A stretch of 64,000 nt of DNA from Bdellovibrio sp. GT3 (GTDB lineage: Bacteria; Bdellovibrionota; Bdellovibrionia; Bdellovibrionales; Bdellovibrionaceae). The DNA is taken from NCBI RefSeq assembly GCF_037996765.1, contig NZ_JBBNAD010000005.1, forward strand, positions 156,001 to 220,000. The letters run 5' to 3'. Position 1 is the stretch's first letter. The number at the start of each line of letters is the position of its first letter. The position numbers and the translations under genes are program-made. A model generated the notes under the pieces. That model saw nothing but the letters and a program-made list of their open reading frames with translations, did no database searches and was not told the DNA's origin. Shown piece after piece: positions 27,083 through 36,009 of the stretch.

Positions 27083-28381
27083 GTGTCATTCTTGAAAACA
27101 CAATTCGTAATAGCTGCTCTGGTCGTGGGATTCACGACATCTGCTTCTGCTAAAGTATATCTGAATTCTGCCTGCACGATGAAAGCCAAATCGCAAAGCA
27201 TCGAAGGCAACGGCAGTAAAGACGAAAAGTTCCCACTGGCTTCTATTTCAAAACTTGTGACTTCCCTTTGGGCCATCGAAACTCTGGGTCCCAAATATCG
27301 CTTCACCACTAAAATTCATCTGACCAAAAAGGCTGACGGTCTTTTTGATATGCACATTGAAGGCGGTAAAGACCCTATCTTCGGTCGCAGCGTGGGTTAC
27401 TTTGTTCTGGCGCAAATGGCGATGCGCGAGTTGAATATCAAACAAGTCGACACCCTGACCTTTGACGAAAACTTTTTGATGGAGTGGAACGTCGAGGAGC
27501 CGACAGCGATTGCTGGCGACACGAAATACTATCCTGATCTTGCCGCCCAAACAGCGCATGTAAAACATGAGCTGGAAAACGGCTTCATCACGCCCATCGC
27601 TGACAACTCCTACAAGTATGTTCGCGCCATGGCGAAGTCTGTGGAAGTTCTGTTGCCGGAATCCAAGCCCAACATCAAATTCAACAAAGTTGAATTCCTG
27701 CCAAAACAGGAATTCAAACAAGACACTCAAACTGTTTCCTTCACCTATCGTTCAGCTCCGTTGCATAAAATCATCAAGAACATGAACAACAAGTCCAACA
27801 ACTACATTGCAGATCATCTGTACTGGAATCTGGGCGACACTCCGGCATTTAACGAATTCCTGCAAAAGAATCTGAAAATGGACAACCGGGATCTACAGTT
27901 CAATCTGGGCTCCGGGAACAATGCTGACTATATTTCCAAGAAAAAATACGACTACAACGAAGGCACTTGTTCTGCGATGATCAAAGTTTTGATTTGTCTG
28001 AACGAAGTTTTGGCGACTCAGGGATTGGCACTAACTGATGTCATGGCAGTTGCTGGAACTGACACTGAATCCACAGTTGCGAAATACGGTGGCGCTATGG
28101 AAGGTGCAATGGTTGGCAAAACCGGCACCGTTGATAAAGCGAAAACACTTGCCGGCACGATCTCCACCGGTAACGGGACAATTTACTTTGTGATTCTTAT
28201 GCACAAGGATTCTTCCGGCGAAAATGGTTCAGCGGCCAATGCTATCAAAAATCGTATCCGTGCCTTGTTCACCATCAACAATGGCTCCAAAAAAATTAAC
28301 TACTCCGAATTCAGCCCCCTTCCGTTCGACAAGGGATCAGCCTTGGTTTTGGAATACGGGCCTAAATTAGGAATGTACTAA
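27083..28381 (+). CDS. dacB: D-alanyl-D-alanine carboxypeptidase/endopeptidase, S13 (PBP4) family
   Basis: A periplasmic peptidoglycan peptidase of 432 residues. A signal peptide ends near TSASA-KVYL (about 23). The three penicillin-binding motifs are present: SISK (Ser54, Lys57), SNN in NKSNNYIADHL, and KTGT in VGKTGTVDKA. S13 enzymes remove the terminal D-Ala and cut D-Ala-mDAP cross-links. Bdellovibrio is known to use S13-family enzymes to loosen the prey wall during entry, so either self or prey wall could be the substrate. GTG 27083 follows AGGGGA; an earlier in-frame start would add 16 residues in front of the signal peptide and is unlikely. The ankyrin gene overlaps by one base (TAATG). 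Confidence 0.9.
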   Translation: MSFLKTQFVIAALVVGFTTSASAKVYLNSACTMKAKSQSIEGNGSKDEKFPLASISKLVTSLWAIETLGPKYRFTTKIHLTKKADGLFDMHIEGGKDPIFGRSVGYFVLAQMAMRELNIKQVDTLTFDENFLMEWNVEEPTAIAGDTKYYPDLAAQTAHVKHELENGFITPIADNSYKYVRAMAKSVEVLLPESKPNIKFNKVEFLPKQEFKQDTQTVSFTYRSAPLHKIIKNMNNKSNNYIADHLYWNLGDTPAFNEFLQKNLKMDNRDLQFNLGSGNNADYISKKKYDYNEGTCSAMIKVLICLNEVLATQGLALTDVMAVAGTDTESTVAKYGGAMEGAMVGKTGTVDKAKTLAGTISTGNGTIYFVILMHKDSSGENGSAANAIKNRIRALFTINNGSKKINYSEFSPLPFDKGSALVLEYGPKLGMY

Positions 28382-29046
28382 TGATCAATGTGGCGATCTG
28401 GATTTTTTATGTTCTTGTGGCTCTCTTCACGGCGTTTGGACCAATCACGGCCCGCGGTGGCGAGTCGGCTGAGAACATCAACAGAGCCATTGAGCTGCAG
28501 AAAAATTCCGAAGTTAAAAAGCATGTGCAGGACAAATCTTTTGATCCTGCCAAAGGCGACGAAGACGGCATCACTCCACTGATGGCTGCCGCAATGAATG
28601 GCAACCTTCAGGCATTAAAATTGATTCTTAAATTGAAGCCAAACCTGGAACAACAAAATAATTTGGGCGACACCGCCTTGGCTATGGCTGTTTCTAATGA
28701 TCAAGATGCAGCGGCAAAGTTGTTGATCGAATCCGGTGCGAAGGTTGATATTCCGGTTCTTTCCGAAAACAAAGACACCCTGTTGATCACCGCTGCCAAA
28801 AGCAGCGAGAAGACCACGCAGCTTATTCTTAAAAAAGACAAAAAGACCATCGATCAGAAAAACGCCCTGGGCAACACCGCCCTGATTGAGTCAATCCTTG
28901 CCGGATACACCGACATCGCAACAATGTTGGTTAAAAATGGCGCTGACGTTTCTGTAAAAAACAACGACGGCAAGAATGCTTTGGACCTTTCCAAGGAACT
29001 AAAAAACCAGACACTCACATCTCTTTTATCCAAGAAATCCAAATAA
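28381..29046 (+). CDS. Secreted ankyrin-repeat protein
   Basis: A 221-residue protein. An N-terminal hydrophobic stretch (about 3-24) is a signal peptide or anchor. Ankyrin repeats follow from about residue 60 to the end, with units such as DGITPLMAAAMNGNLQALKLIL, LGDTALAMAVSNDQDAAAKLLIESGA, and LGNTALIESILAGYTDIATMLVKNGADV. Ankyrins bind other proteins. Start/stop overlap with dacB suggests it is made with the peptidase and may act with it in the periplasm, as a partner, inhibitor or protective factor. That role is inferred from gene order only. Confidence 0.82.
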   Translation: MINVAIWIFYVLVALFTAFGPITARGGESAENINRAIELQKNSEVKKHVQDKSFDPAKGDEDGITPLMAAAMNGNLQALKLILKLKPNLEQQNNLGDTALAMAVSNDQDAAAKLLIESGAKVDIPVLSENKDTLLITAAKSSEKTTQLILKKDKKTIDQKNALGNTALIESILAGYTDIATMLVKNGADVSVKNNDGKNALDLSKELKNQTLTSLLSKKSK

Positions 29047-29088
29047 AGCCTTCGCCAACAAAACCTAACACCATTTCTCCCTCTGAAT

Positions 29089-29135
29089 AAGTACCTTTTT
29101 ATGGTACTTTATATGTCTTGATGAAGAAAAGTACC
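29089..29135. promoter_or_regulatory. Operator candidate: three AAGTACC sites upstream of the XRE-type gene
   Basis: AAGTACC at 29089-29095 and its inverse GGTACTT at 29103-29109 form a seven-base inverted repeat with a seven-base spacer. A third copy in direct orientation lies at 29129-29135, 40 bases from the first (about four helical turns). They sit 41-87 bases ahead of a helix-turn-helix regulator gene, the usual place for an autoregulatory operator. Binding is not shown. Confidence 0.5.
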
Positions 29136-29175
29136 CGATTCATAGTTGGCTCAACAATCCAACAAAGGAGTCATT

Positions 29176-29907
29176 ATGGAATTCACAAACGTATCTGAAG
29201 CACTAAGAAATGTTCTTAAGTCCCGCAGTATCACTTACAAAGACCTGGCGGATAAACTCAAAATGTCCGAATCAGGGGTTAAAAAACTTCTGACTGGCGA
29301 TGATATCTCATTCAACAAGCTGAATGCCATTCTGTCATTCCTGGATATCAGCCTTAAGGATCTGATCTCCTTGAAGAGTCGCGGATTCGCAAAGCTGACA
29401 GACAAGCAGGAAAACTTTTTGCTCAAGCATCCCCAGCATTTCAATTTCTTTGTTCAACTTCATCATCATTTAATGAGCCTTGAATTGGTAAAAGCCGACA
29501 ATCACAAGCTATCGAAAGCCAAAATGAATCAGTACGTCGACGACCTTGTGAAAATTGAAGTGTTGGAATTCGTGGATGGAAAACTGACATCCTCATTGAA
29601 GGACGGATTTACAATGAGTGATAAACTCACTGAGTCTTTTCAAAAAAGAAGTTATGGCGCTGTTATCGATTCTTTGAAGAACGCCGACGAGTACAAAAAA
29701 ACACCTTGGCTGTATGAAGGATTCGGACAGTTCGCTTTAACTCACAAATCAGCCCTGGAATTCAGAATGGCGCTGGAAGATCTACTTAAAGAGTTCTCAA
29801 AAAGAACGGATCGCGAAAAGAAGATCCACAAATCCAGCGACCTGGTTCACTGCGCAGCCCTGCTGGTGAATGCAGATCTGAAAGTGAAGGATATTTTCCC
29901 GATTTAA
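29176..29907 (+). CDS. XRE-type transcriptional regulator with an unknown C-terminal domain
   Basis: A 243-residue protein. Residues 5-60 are a Cro/CI-type helix-turn-helix (VLKSRSITYKDLADKLKMSESGVKKLLTG region). From about 75 to 240 is a helical domain without a motif I know; it has a short His run (QLHHHLM) and a winged-helix-like KIEVLEFVDGKL segment. The domain plan is common among Bdellovibrio regulators that may sense a small ligand. AAAGGAG sits six bases before the ATG at 29176; a start ten codons earlier is less likely. The AAGTACC sites upstream suggest it controls itself. Confidence 0.78.
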   Translation: MEFTNVSEALRNVLKSRSITYKDLADKLKMSESGVKKLLTGDDISFNKLNAILSFLDISLKDLISLKSRGFAKLTDKQENFLLKHPQHFNFFVQLHHHLMSLELVKADNHKLSKAKMNQYVDDLVKIEVLEFVDGKLTSSLKDGFTMSDKLTESFQKRSYGAVIDSLKNADEYKKTPWLYEGFGQFALTHKSALEFRMALEDLLKEFSKRTDREKKIHKSSDLVHCAALLVNADLKVKDIFPI

Positions 29908-29944
29908 TAACACAAAGAAGTCGTGGACAAAATTGGCAGTTTGC

Positions 29945-29961
29945 ACACCCGTAGCGGGTGT
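29945..29961. other. Short GC-rich hairpin downstream of the XRE-type gene
   Basis: ACACCCG (29945-29951) and CGGGTGT (29955-29961) pair perfectly around a three-base loop TAG. No T run follows, so it is not a classical terminator. It may help 3' end formation of the regulator message ahead of the stronger hairpin at 29989. Confidence 0.4.
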
Positions 29962-29988
29962 AGATTTGTCATTGTAGTCCACAAACAA

Positions 29989-30015
29989 AAAAACCCCGGG
30001 GACGCCGGGGTTTTT
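29989..30015. terminator. Bidirectional rho-independent terminator
   Basis: AAAAACCCCGG (29989-29999) pairs with CCGGGGTTTTT (30005-30015) around a five-base loop. Flanking A and T runs allow it to stop both the XRE gene (plus) and the helicase gene (minus), which ends four bases away. Confidence 0.92.
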
Positions 30016-30019
30016 CTTT

Positions 30020-31672
30020 TTAAGAGAACAATTTTTTGATGAAGCTGGAAATCTTTTTGCCGATTGTTTGCTTCGGTTTCGGTGGTCTGCGAACGGCACT
30101 TGCGCCTTTGCGTGGCTCGTGGCGTTTGTTTCCGCCTTGGCCCGCGTGACGTTTGTCACCGTGCTTAGATTGACCATGCTGTGGCTTACTACCATGTTCA
30201 GGACGCTTTGCGTGTCCTGGACGAGGTCCATCAGACTTCTGCGCAGTAGCGCCTTTGCGCTCCTCACGTGGTCCTTTGTTTTCGCCACGGTTTTCACCGC
30301 GTGGGCCACGATTGCTGTCACGCCCCTCACGACGTGGACCACGATCACCTTCACGGCGAGGTCCGCGTTCACGGTTACCGCCGCCAGCACTGCGACCGCC
30401 CTCACGACGAGGACCGCGCTCCCCATCCAATGATTTTGGATAGTGACCGTCGAAACGATCTGGGAATGGCTTGAATTCCTGAAGAAGCTGTTCGTTTTCC
30501 AAATAGCCCACTTCAATTTTGTGTTTCAAATAATCTTCGATACGAGTCAAAGACTCGATGTCTTTTTCTCCAACCATCGAGAACGCCTGACCTGTTGTGC
30601 CCGCGCGACCAGTACGGCCGATACGGTGAACATAGGATTCAGAATCCATTGGCAATTCATAGTTGATTACCAGATCAACGCCTTTGATATCCAAACCACG
30701 GGCCGCAACGTCCGTTGCCACCAGGATGTTCAGATGATTTTCAGCCTTGAACTGCTCGATCACGCGGTTGCGCTGAGCTTGAGTCAACAAGCTGGAAATC
30801 GCCATCGCAGGTACATCGTTATCAACCAGGAACTTGGTGATTTTCTCGACGTTCATTTTGAAGTTCGTGAAGATAATCGCCTGTTTCGGATTGTGTGCTT
30901 TTAGCAAAGACAAAAGATGCTGAGGTTTTTCAGCATTGCCCACGTGGAAGATCTGGTCTTTCACGTTTTCCGCTTTGGCCTGGTCACGGCTGATGTTGAT
31001 TTCAACCGGCTCGGAACCAAATTGGTAAGCGGTGTTCAAAACATCGAAGTTCAAAGTTGCAGAGAAAACCAGGAACTGGCGTTCGCGTGGCACTCTTTGC
31101 AGGATGTACTTCATGTCGTCTTTGAAGCCCATGTCGAACATGCGGTCTGCTTCATCGAACACGATTGCGCGAACCTGCTTCAAATCCACCAAGTGCTCTT
31201 TGTACAAATCAATCAAACGGCCTGGAGTTGCCACGATGAATTCAACACCGTTTTTAAGCGCCTCTTTTTGTTTGTCGTATCCTGTACCGCCGTAGATCGC
31301 GAAACCTTTAAGGCCGCTATCAACGCCGAACTTGATGATGTTGTCTTGTACTTGCTCTGCCAATTCGCGTGTCGGAACCAAAACCAAAATAAAGTTTTGT
31401 GGTTTCCAGTCCTTGAACGCGCGCTTTTCGATGATTTCTTTTTCTGAATCAGAAATTTCGCCGTGAGCTGGGCGAGCACGTAAAATACGCTCCATCAATG
31501 GCAGAACAAATGCTGCTGTTTTGCCGGTGCCTGTTTGTGCCAGGCCGGCGACGTCTTTGCCATCCAAAATAAATGGCATGGCTTGCGCTTGAATAGGACT
31601 GCATTCTTCATATCCAATTTTTTGGATAGCAGTCATCAAAGCGGGATCTAAATTTAACTCTGAGAATTTCAA
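30020..31672 (-). CDS. rhlE: DEAD-box RNA helicase, RhlE-like, with a long basic tail
   Basis: A 550-residue ATP-dependent RNA helicase. Core motifs are clear: Q motif (CSPIQAQAMP), AQTGTGKT, PTRELAEQ, TPGRL, DEAD in VFDEADRMFDMGF, SATL, ARGLDIKGVDLVINY and HRIGRTGRAG. After about residue 415 comes a low-complexity tail rich in Arg, Gly, Pro, Glu and later His/Lys, made of repeats of the form RGPRREG, ending with a basic helix KKISSFIKKLFS. Such tails bind RNA or ribosome precursors. Start is TTG with GGAG eight to nine bases upstream. It probably acts in ribosome assembly or RNA decay. Confidence 0.92.
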   Translation of the reverse strand: MKFSELNLDPALMTAIQKIGYEECSPIQAQAMPFILDGKDVAGLAQTGTGKTAAFVLPLMERILRARPAHGEISDSEKEIIEKRAFKDWKPQNFILVLVPTRELAEQVQDNIIKFGVDSGLKGFAIYGGTGYDKQKEALKNGVEFIVATPGRLIDLYKEHLVDLKQVRAIVFDEADRMFDMGFKDDMKYILQRVPRERQFLVFSATLNFDVLNTAYQFGSEPVEINISRDQAKAENVKDQIFHVGNAEKPQHLLSLLKAHNPKQAIIFTNFKMNVEKITKFLVDNDVPAMAISSLLTQAQRNRVIEQFKAENHLNILVATDVAARGLDIKGVDLVINYELPMDSESYVHRIGRTGRAGTTGQAFSMVGEKDIESLTRIEDYLKHKIEVGYLENEQLLQEFKPFPDRFDGHYPKSLDGERGPRREGGRSAGGGNRERGPRREGDRGPRREGRDSNRGPRGENRGENKGPREERKGATAQKSDGPRPGHAKRPEHGSKPQHGQSKHGDKRHAGQGGNKRHEPRKGASAVRRPPKPKQTIGKKISSFIKKLFS

Positions 31673-31717
31673 TTTCTTATACTCCGGTTCTTTGACCCAA
31701 ACCTACTTTTCGGTGCC

Positions 31718-32533
31718 TTAAAAGTCACCAACAAAGCTTTTTAGGGTCTCTATAAAGGTCTGAGGCTGATCTGAATGGACCCAATGTCCAGCCCCAGGGA
31801 TTTCGACGCCCTTAATCATCGGGTTCTCGGCCAAAATTCTCTGATAAACATCAGGTTTTAGCTCTTGAGACTTCTCGCCCCGAATCCAAAGGGTTGGCAT
31901 TTTAAGGTCACGGACCTGGTCCCAACGCTCACGCGTGTGTCCGGCCTTCACTGATTCGATGATACCATACTTGGAGAACCGCCAATCAACAGTCCCGTCT
32001 GGTTTTTCAATCATGTTTGAATAAAAGTACTGAGCCATGACTTCGACTTTTTCTCGGGTCTTGGCTGTTTTCACAAAGTCTTCCATGAAGTACTTGCGAG
32101 CCTCCTCACGGGAGGCAAATGGCGTCGGTGCAAGATTCAAGAGATACTCATAGTATTCGTAGGCATTGGGTGCAGCCTCGGGGCCGATATCTTCCACGAT
32201 CAGTTTTTCAACATACTCCGGGTACATTGAAGCAAAGGCCAAGACATTGCGCCCACCCATGGAATGACCAACCAGGATAAACTTATCCCACCCCAACTCG
32301 TCCACGATCTGTTTCAGGTCATTGGCGTAGTCTTCAGGTGAATATCCCGCCTCCGGCTGAAATGATCGGCCGTGGCCCCTTTGATCGTAAGCCAGACAGC
32401 GCTCGGTCGTCTCCAGCCCCGAAATAATCCGGCGCCAATTCTGGCCGTAGCCCATAAGCCCGTGAATAAACACCCATTTTCGTCCATCTTCTGGACCATA
32501 GATCTGGTAATTGAAGTTTTCCAAGTATGCCAT
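31718..32533 (-). CDS. Alpha/beta-hydrolase
   Basis: A 271-residue hydrolase: HGLMGYGQNW oxyanion region, the nucleophile elbow GHSMGG (Ser), a late Asp region and catalytic His in GAGHWVHSDQP. It resembles YbfF-type esterases; the substrate is unknown. I chose ATG 32533, preceded by AGGGG, giving the start MAYLENFNYQIYG; a longer reading to 32611 would run into the pcnB start on the other strand. No signal peptide, so cytoplasmic. Confidence 0.82.
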   Translation of the reverse strand: MAYLENFNYQIYGPEDGRKWVFIHGLMGYGQNWRRIISGLETTERCLAYDQRGHGRSFQPEAGYSPEDYANDLKQIVDELGWDKFILVGHSMGGRNVLAFASMYPEYVEKLIVEDIGPEAAPNAYEYYEYLLNLAPTPFASREEARKYFMEDFVKTAKTREKVEVMAQYFYSNMIEKPDGTVDWRFSKYGIIESVKAGHTRERWDQVRDLKMPTLWIRGEKSQELKPDVYQRILAENPMIKGVEIPGAGHWVHSDQPQTFIETLKSFVGDF

Positions 32534-32610
32534 ACGGCCCCTATCCTGCGCCCATGAGTGGGGTATTTCAAGTTTGAATTTTAGTCCGAACGGGAGTAGA
32601 TTCAGCGACA

Positions 32611-33795
32611 ATGAGTTTTACCAAAAAGCCCCAGCTTCATGAAGACTGGATCGATCCTTACGCATTAAGAATTGTCAAAAACCTGCAAGATTCCGGTTTT
32701 GAAACCTATCTTGTTGGTGGTTGCGTACGCGATCTTATGGTGGGAATTCATCCAAAAGATTTCGACATCGCCACCAGCGCTCACCCCAACCAAGTTCGCA
32801 AGAAAGTTCCCAATGCCTATGTCATCGGGAGAAGATTCAAACTTGTTTTGGTCAAGCGTGGTGATCAGCAATTCGAAGTTGCCACTTTCCGCAGAAACAT
32901 CAGCGCCGAAGAGCTTGCCGCAACTCCTGAAGAGGACACAATTGAAGGTGACAACTATTTCGGAACGGTTGAAGAGGACGCCAAACGTCGCGACTTCACA
33001 GCCAACGCTGTTTTTTATGATCCAGCCAACAACAAACTGATCGATTTCTGTGGCGGCATTCAGGATATTGAAGATCGCGTTCTGCGTATGATCGGTGATC
33101 CCAAGGATCGCTTCATCGAAGATCCGATTCGTATTTTACGTGCGATTCGTCTTTCACATAAATTGCATTTCTCGATTGAATCAACCATGCGCCATGCGAT
33201 CTCCGAGTGCGCTCCGGAATTGAAAAAGTCCGTCCTGCCCCGTCGTCGCGAAGAGTGGTTGAAATTCATGCGCTTGAACGAGCCGCATCTGGCATTCATG
33301 GAGTTGTTCGACTTGCACATCCTGGAGCAAATTCTGCCAGGCCTGCATTCTGTCTTTATCGATCCGGTAAAAATGGAGACGTTCGAACTTCACGTGGCCC
33401 GCATCAATCAAGTGGGCATCAATCGCCAGGATCCTTTGGAACTGTTTGCAGGATTCATGTTCTCGTTCATGAAAGCCCAGTATGGCGAAGGCCAATGGGA
33501 CAGCGAAATCGAGAACGATCCAAAACTTGCTTACTTCATCCGCGAAGAAATGGGCATCTTCAAACAGGAAACGGCCGTGTTCTTTAAAGCCTTGCACTTG
33601 ATGTCGGGACTGAAAAAGATCGACAGCTATTCCCGCAAAGGTGAACGTCGCCAAATGGCCTTCGTTAAGAATGAAGCCTTTGGACTTGCGATGAAACTTT
33701 CGATGCTGGATTTCTCTTTGTCTGCTCCGGAGATCCACTACTGGATGCAACAGGTGGAAAAATTCAACGGCGCCCAAGTTCCGCCGACTCATTAA
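32611..33795 (+). CDS. pcnB: Poly(A) polymerase / CCA-adding-type nucleotidyltransferase
   Basis: A 394-residue class-II nucleotidyltransferase. LVGGCVRDLMVG (35-46) and DFDIAT (about 54-59) form the GG...DxD active site, followed by the EVATFRR and RRDFTANAVFYD blocks, the VLRMIGDPKDRFIEDPIRILRAIRL motif and RRREEWLKF. Poly(A) polymerase I and tRNA CCA-transferases share all of these. Length and the RxxxE-rich central region favour PcnB, which tails RNAs for decay, but CCA addition cannot be ruled out. The ribosome site is weak. It diverges from the hydrolase gene. Confidence 0.82.
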   Translation: MSFTKKPQLHEDWIDPYALRIVKNLQDSGFETYLVGGCVRDLMVGIHPKDFDIATSAHPNQVRKKVPNAYVIGRRFKLVLVKRGDQQFEVATFRRNISAEELAATPEEDTIEGDNYFGTVEEDAKRRDFTANAVFYDPANNKLIDFCGGIQDIEDRVLRMIGDPKDRFIEDPIRILRAIRLSHKLHFSIESTMRHAISECAPELKKSVLPRRREEWLKFMRLNEPHLAFMELFDLHILEQILPGLHSVFIDPVKMETFELHVARINQVGINRQDPLELFAGFMFSFMKAQYGEGQWDSEIENDPKLAYFIREEMGIFKQETAVFFKALHLMSGLKKIDSYSRKGERRQMAFVKNEAFGLAMKLSMLDFSLSAPEIHYWMQQVEKFNGAQVPPTH

Positions 33796-33809
33796 AATTA
33801 CCGTAGAAT

Positions 33810-35906
33810 TTAATTTTTAACAGGAAGGGCCTTCAACAGGACTTCCTCAAGCATGGATGTGTCGACGGGCTTGCTTAAATAGCCGTCGAAGCCCGAGTTC
33901 AGGCAGTCGCTTTGACCTTCAGAGCTGGCCTGAGCTGTGATCGCAATAATCGGTTTGGTATAGCCGCGCCCACGCAAGGCCCGAGTGGCCTCATGCCCCG
34001 ACATGATTGGCATTTTAATATCCATCAAGATCAGATCGTAGCCATCATCTGAAGCGGCTTTATCCAGCGCTTCACGTCCACTTTCACAAACATCAACAAT
34101 GGCACCATGACGATTCAGATATCTGTGCATCAAATTACGCAAGTCTTCGGAGTCATCGACAACCAGGATACGGCGGTCCTTCAAATACTCGCGTGCTTGA
34201 TTTTGCAGATTTCTTTCCTGAACCAACCGGCCTGCAAGATGGGATTCAACCAGTTTTAGATCCGTCACAGAGCCAAGGGCCACAGAGTATTCAAACACAC
34301 TCCCCTTGCCTTCAATCGACTCAATCAAACTTAAATCCCCGCCGGACAAACGAGCCAAACGCTGCGATAAAGCCAAACCCAGTCCCGAACCGGAGACTTT
34401 TTGAACTTCGACACCTTCACCACGCATGAATGGTTGAAACAGATTCTTCTGAGTCTGCTCATTCATCCCGATACCAGAATCGGCCACGCGAATGCGCAAG
34501 GTCCCTTTATTGTTGATATCAAAACCCAAAGAAACAGTGACTTGAATCTCACCCTGCGGAGTGAACTTCACCGCATTTGACAGCAAGTTGATCAACACCT
34601 GACGGAAGCGAACCGAGTCCATCTGAATTTCATCCGGCACCAAAGTCGCAAAACTTAGTTTCAAGCTATGACGTTTATCAATCACAGTGCGGATCACAGA
34701 CACCGCATCCTCGATTTCCCGTACCAGGCTCATCGGAGTTTTTTGCAGAAGCAGTTTTTTACTTTCAATCTTGGACAGATCCAACAGATCGTTCACCAAC
34801 GACGTCATGAATTTACCCTGACGCTGAATCGAGTGAAGATCCTTATAAACGCTGTCATCCAAATTAGGATTTGCCAGCAATGCCTCGGCATAACCCAATA
34901 TGGCTGCTAATGGTGTGCGAATTTCGTGGCTGGCATTGGCCAACAGAAATGACTTCGCTTCATTGGCAGCTTCGTGCAGATCACGCTCACGGCGCAGGGA
35001 CTCCTGATGTCTTTTCGTCGTGACATCCCAAACGATACCCGTCGTTCGCAAGACGGCTCCGTCATCGTCACGCTCGACCTTTCCACGGAAAGCCAAAACA
35101 CGTGGTCCGTTCTTGCCGTTAATCAGATTGAATTCAAAATCCAATTCACGGTTTTCAACGAAGTTTGCTTTAAGGATATCTTTCAGCAACGCTTGTTCAG
35201 GAAGAAGTGACAGATTTCCCTCTCGGAAAATCATATCCTGTTGAATATCCCAATCCCACGTCATGGCTTCAGAGGACGCCATGGCCATGCGCACACGCTC
35301 TTCACTGCGAATCAGAATTTTATCAAGGCTGAACAAAGTGGCCATGGAACGATTCAATGAACGCCCCAAAGAAACCACCAAGCCAAAGTAGACAATCATG
35401 ATAAATCCGACCAGGTAGGAATATGACTGACCGGAATAAAGATAGCCTGCCGCCCAGCCCACAACCGTCGGTCCGACCAGAAAGATCATCGCAACCCTGT
35501 TGGCGGCATACAAGATCATGCCGCCAGCACTCATGACGGCAATCAACATCGAGGTTAAAATCTGCACGCTCGTGCCGGCCCATGGAGCGACGAAACCCAT
35601 CGCACCCCAACAGCCACCCGAAATCAAAATCATGACGTACTTTGCGTACTTCCATTTGTTCAGCTGCTCTTCGGATTGAAGTTTGGTCATGGCCTCACGC
35701 CAAAAAGGAACAATCCCCAGGCTTAAGGCAGCATAAATATTTATCGTGATAAACCAGAAAACCAGGAACTTGTGGGAGATAGTGCTCCAGGCGATGAACG
35801 TATAGAAATAAGCCGTGGTGAGAACGGCCACCACAGAGGTGTAGCTCTGCCCTAAAAGCAGATCTACTTTACGAATTTCTAATTCCAACAATTCATTATT
35901 TTTCAT
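33810..35906 (-). CDS. Membrane hybrid sensor histidine kinase with receiver domain
   Basis: A 698-residue hybrid kinase. Five or six membrane helices (about 27-180) form the input region, a PAS domain lies near 205-300 (WDWDI), then His327 in NASHEIRTPLAAILGY, an ATPase domain with DSGIGM and GSGLGLALS, and a C-terminal receiver with Asp629 in LILMDIKMPIMSG. The start at 35906 gives MKNNELLELEIRKVD; the reading frame continues upstream but those residues look non-coding, and no strong ribosome site is visible for either. It lies next to cheB on the same strand, although nothing shows it belongs to chemotaxis. Confidence 0.88.
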   Translation of the reverse strand: MKNNELLELEIRKVDLLLGQSYTSVVAVLTTAYFYTFIAWSTISHKFLVFWFITINIYAALSLGIVPFWREAMTKLQSEEQLNKWKYAKYVMILISGGCWGAMGFVAPWAGTSVQILTSMLIAVMSAGGMILYAANRVAMIFLVGPTVVGWAAGYLYSGQSYSYLVGFIMIVYFGLVVSLGRSLNRSMATLFSLDKILIRSEERVRMAMASSEAMTWDWDIQQDMIFREGNLSLLPEQALLKDILKANFVENRELDFEFNLINGKNGPRVLAFRGKVERDDDGAVLRTTGIVWDVTTKRHQESLRRERDLHEAANEAKSFLLANASHEIRTPLAAILGYAEALLANPNLDDSVYKDLHSIQRQGKFMTSLVNDLLDLSKIESKKLLLQKTPMSLVREIEDAVSVIRTVIDKRHSLKLSFATLVPDEIQMDSVRFRQVLINLLSNAVKFTPQGEIQVTVSLGFDINNKGTLRIRVADSGIGMNEQTQKNLFQPFMRGEGVEVQKVSGSGLGLALSQRLARLSGGDLSLIESIEGKGSVFEYSVALGSVTDLKLVESHLAGRLVQERNLQNQAREYLKDRRILVVDDSEDLRNLMHRYLNRHGAIVDVCESGREALDKAASDDGYDLILMDIKMPIMSGHEATRALRGRGYTKPIIAITAQASSEGQSDCLNSGFDGYLSKPVDTSMLEEVLLKALPVKN

Positions 35907-36009
35907 ATACGCACTAGTGTTCGAATACTCCCACAGGGACATAAAATAAAACAGAGAAAGTCTGCACTTTCTCCGTTTTACATGTTCCATTTAAATTCTG
36001 TAATAATCG

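Noticed and set aside
30240-30430. Repetitive DNA considered as a CRISPR-like or other repeat array
   Set aside because: Units are imperfect, vary in length and keep the helicase reading frame, so they encode the RG-rich tail.
29797-30516. 239-codon frame on the minus strand covering the helicase 3' end
   Set aside because: It is an alternate frame of the repetitive helicase tail; Val/Ala/His runs result from the low-complexity DNA.
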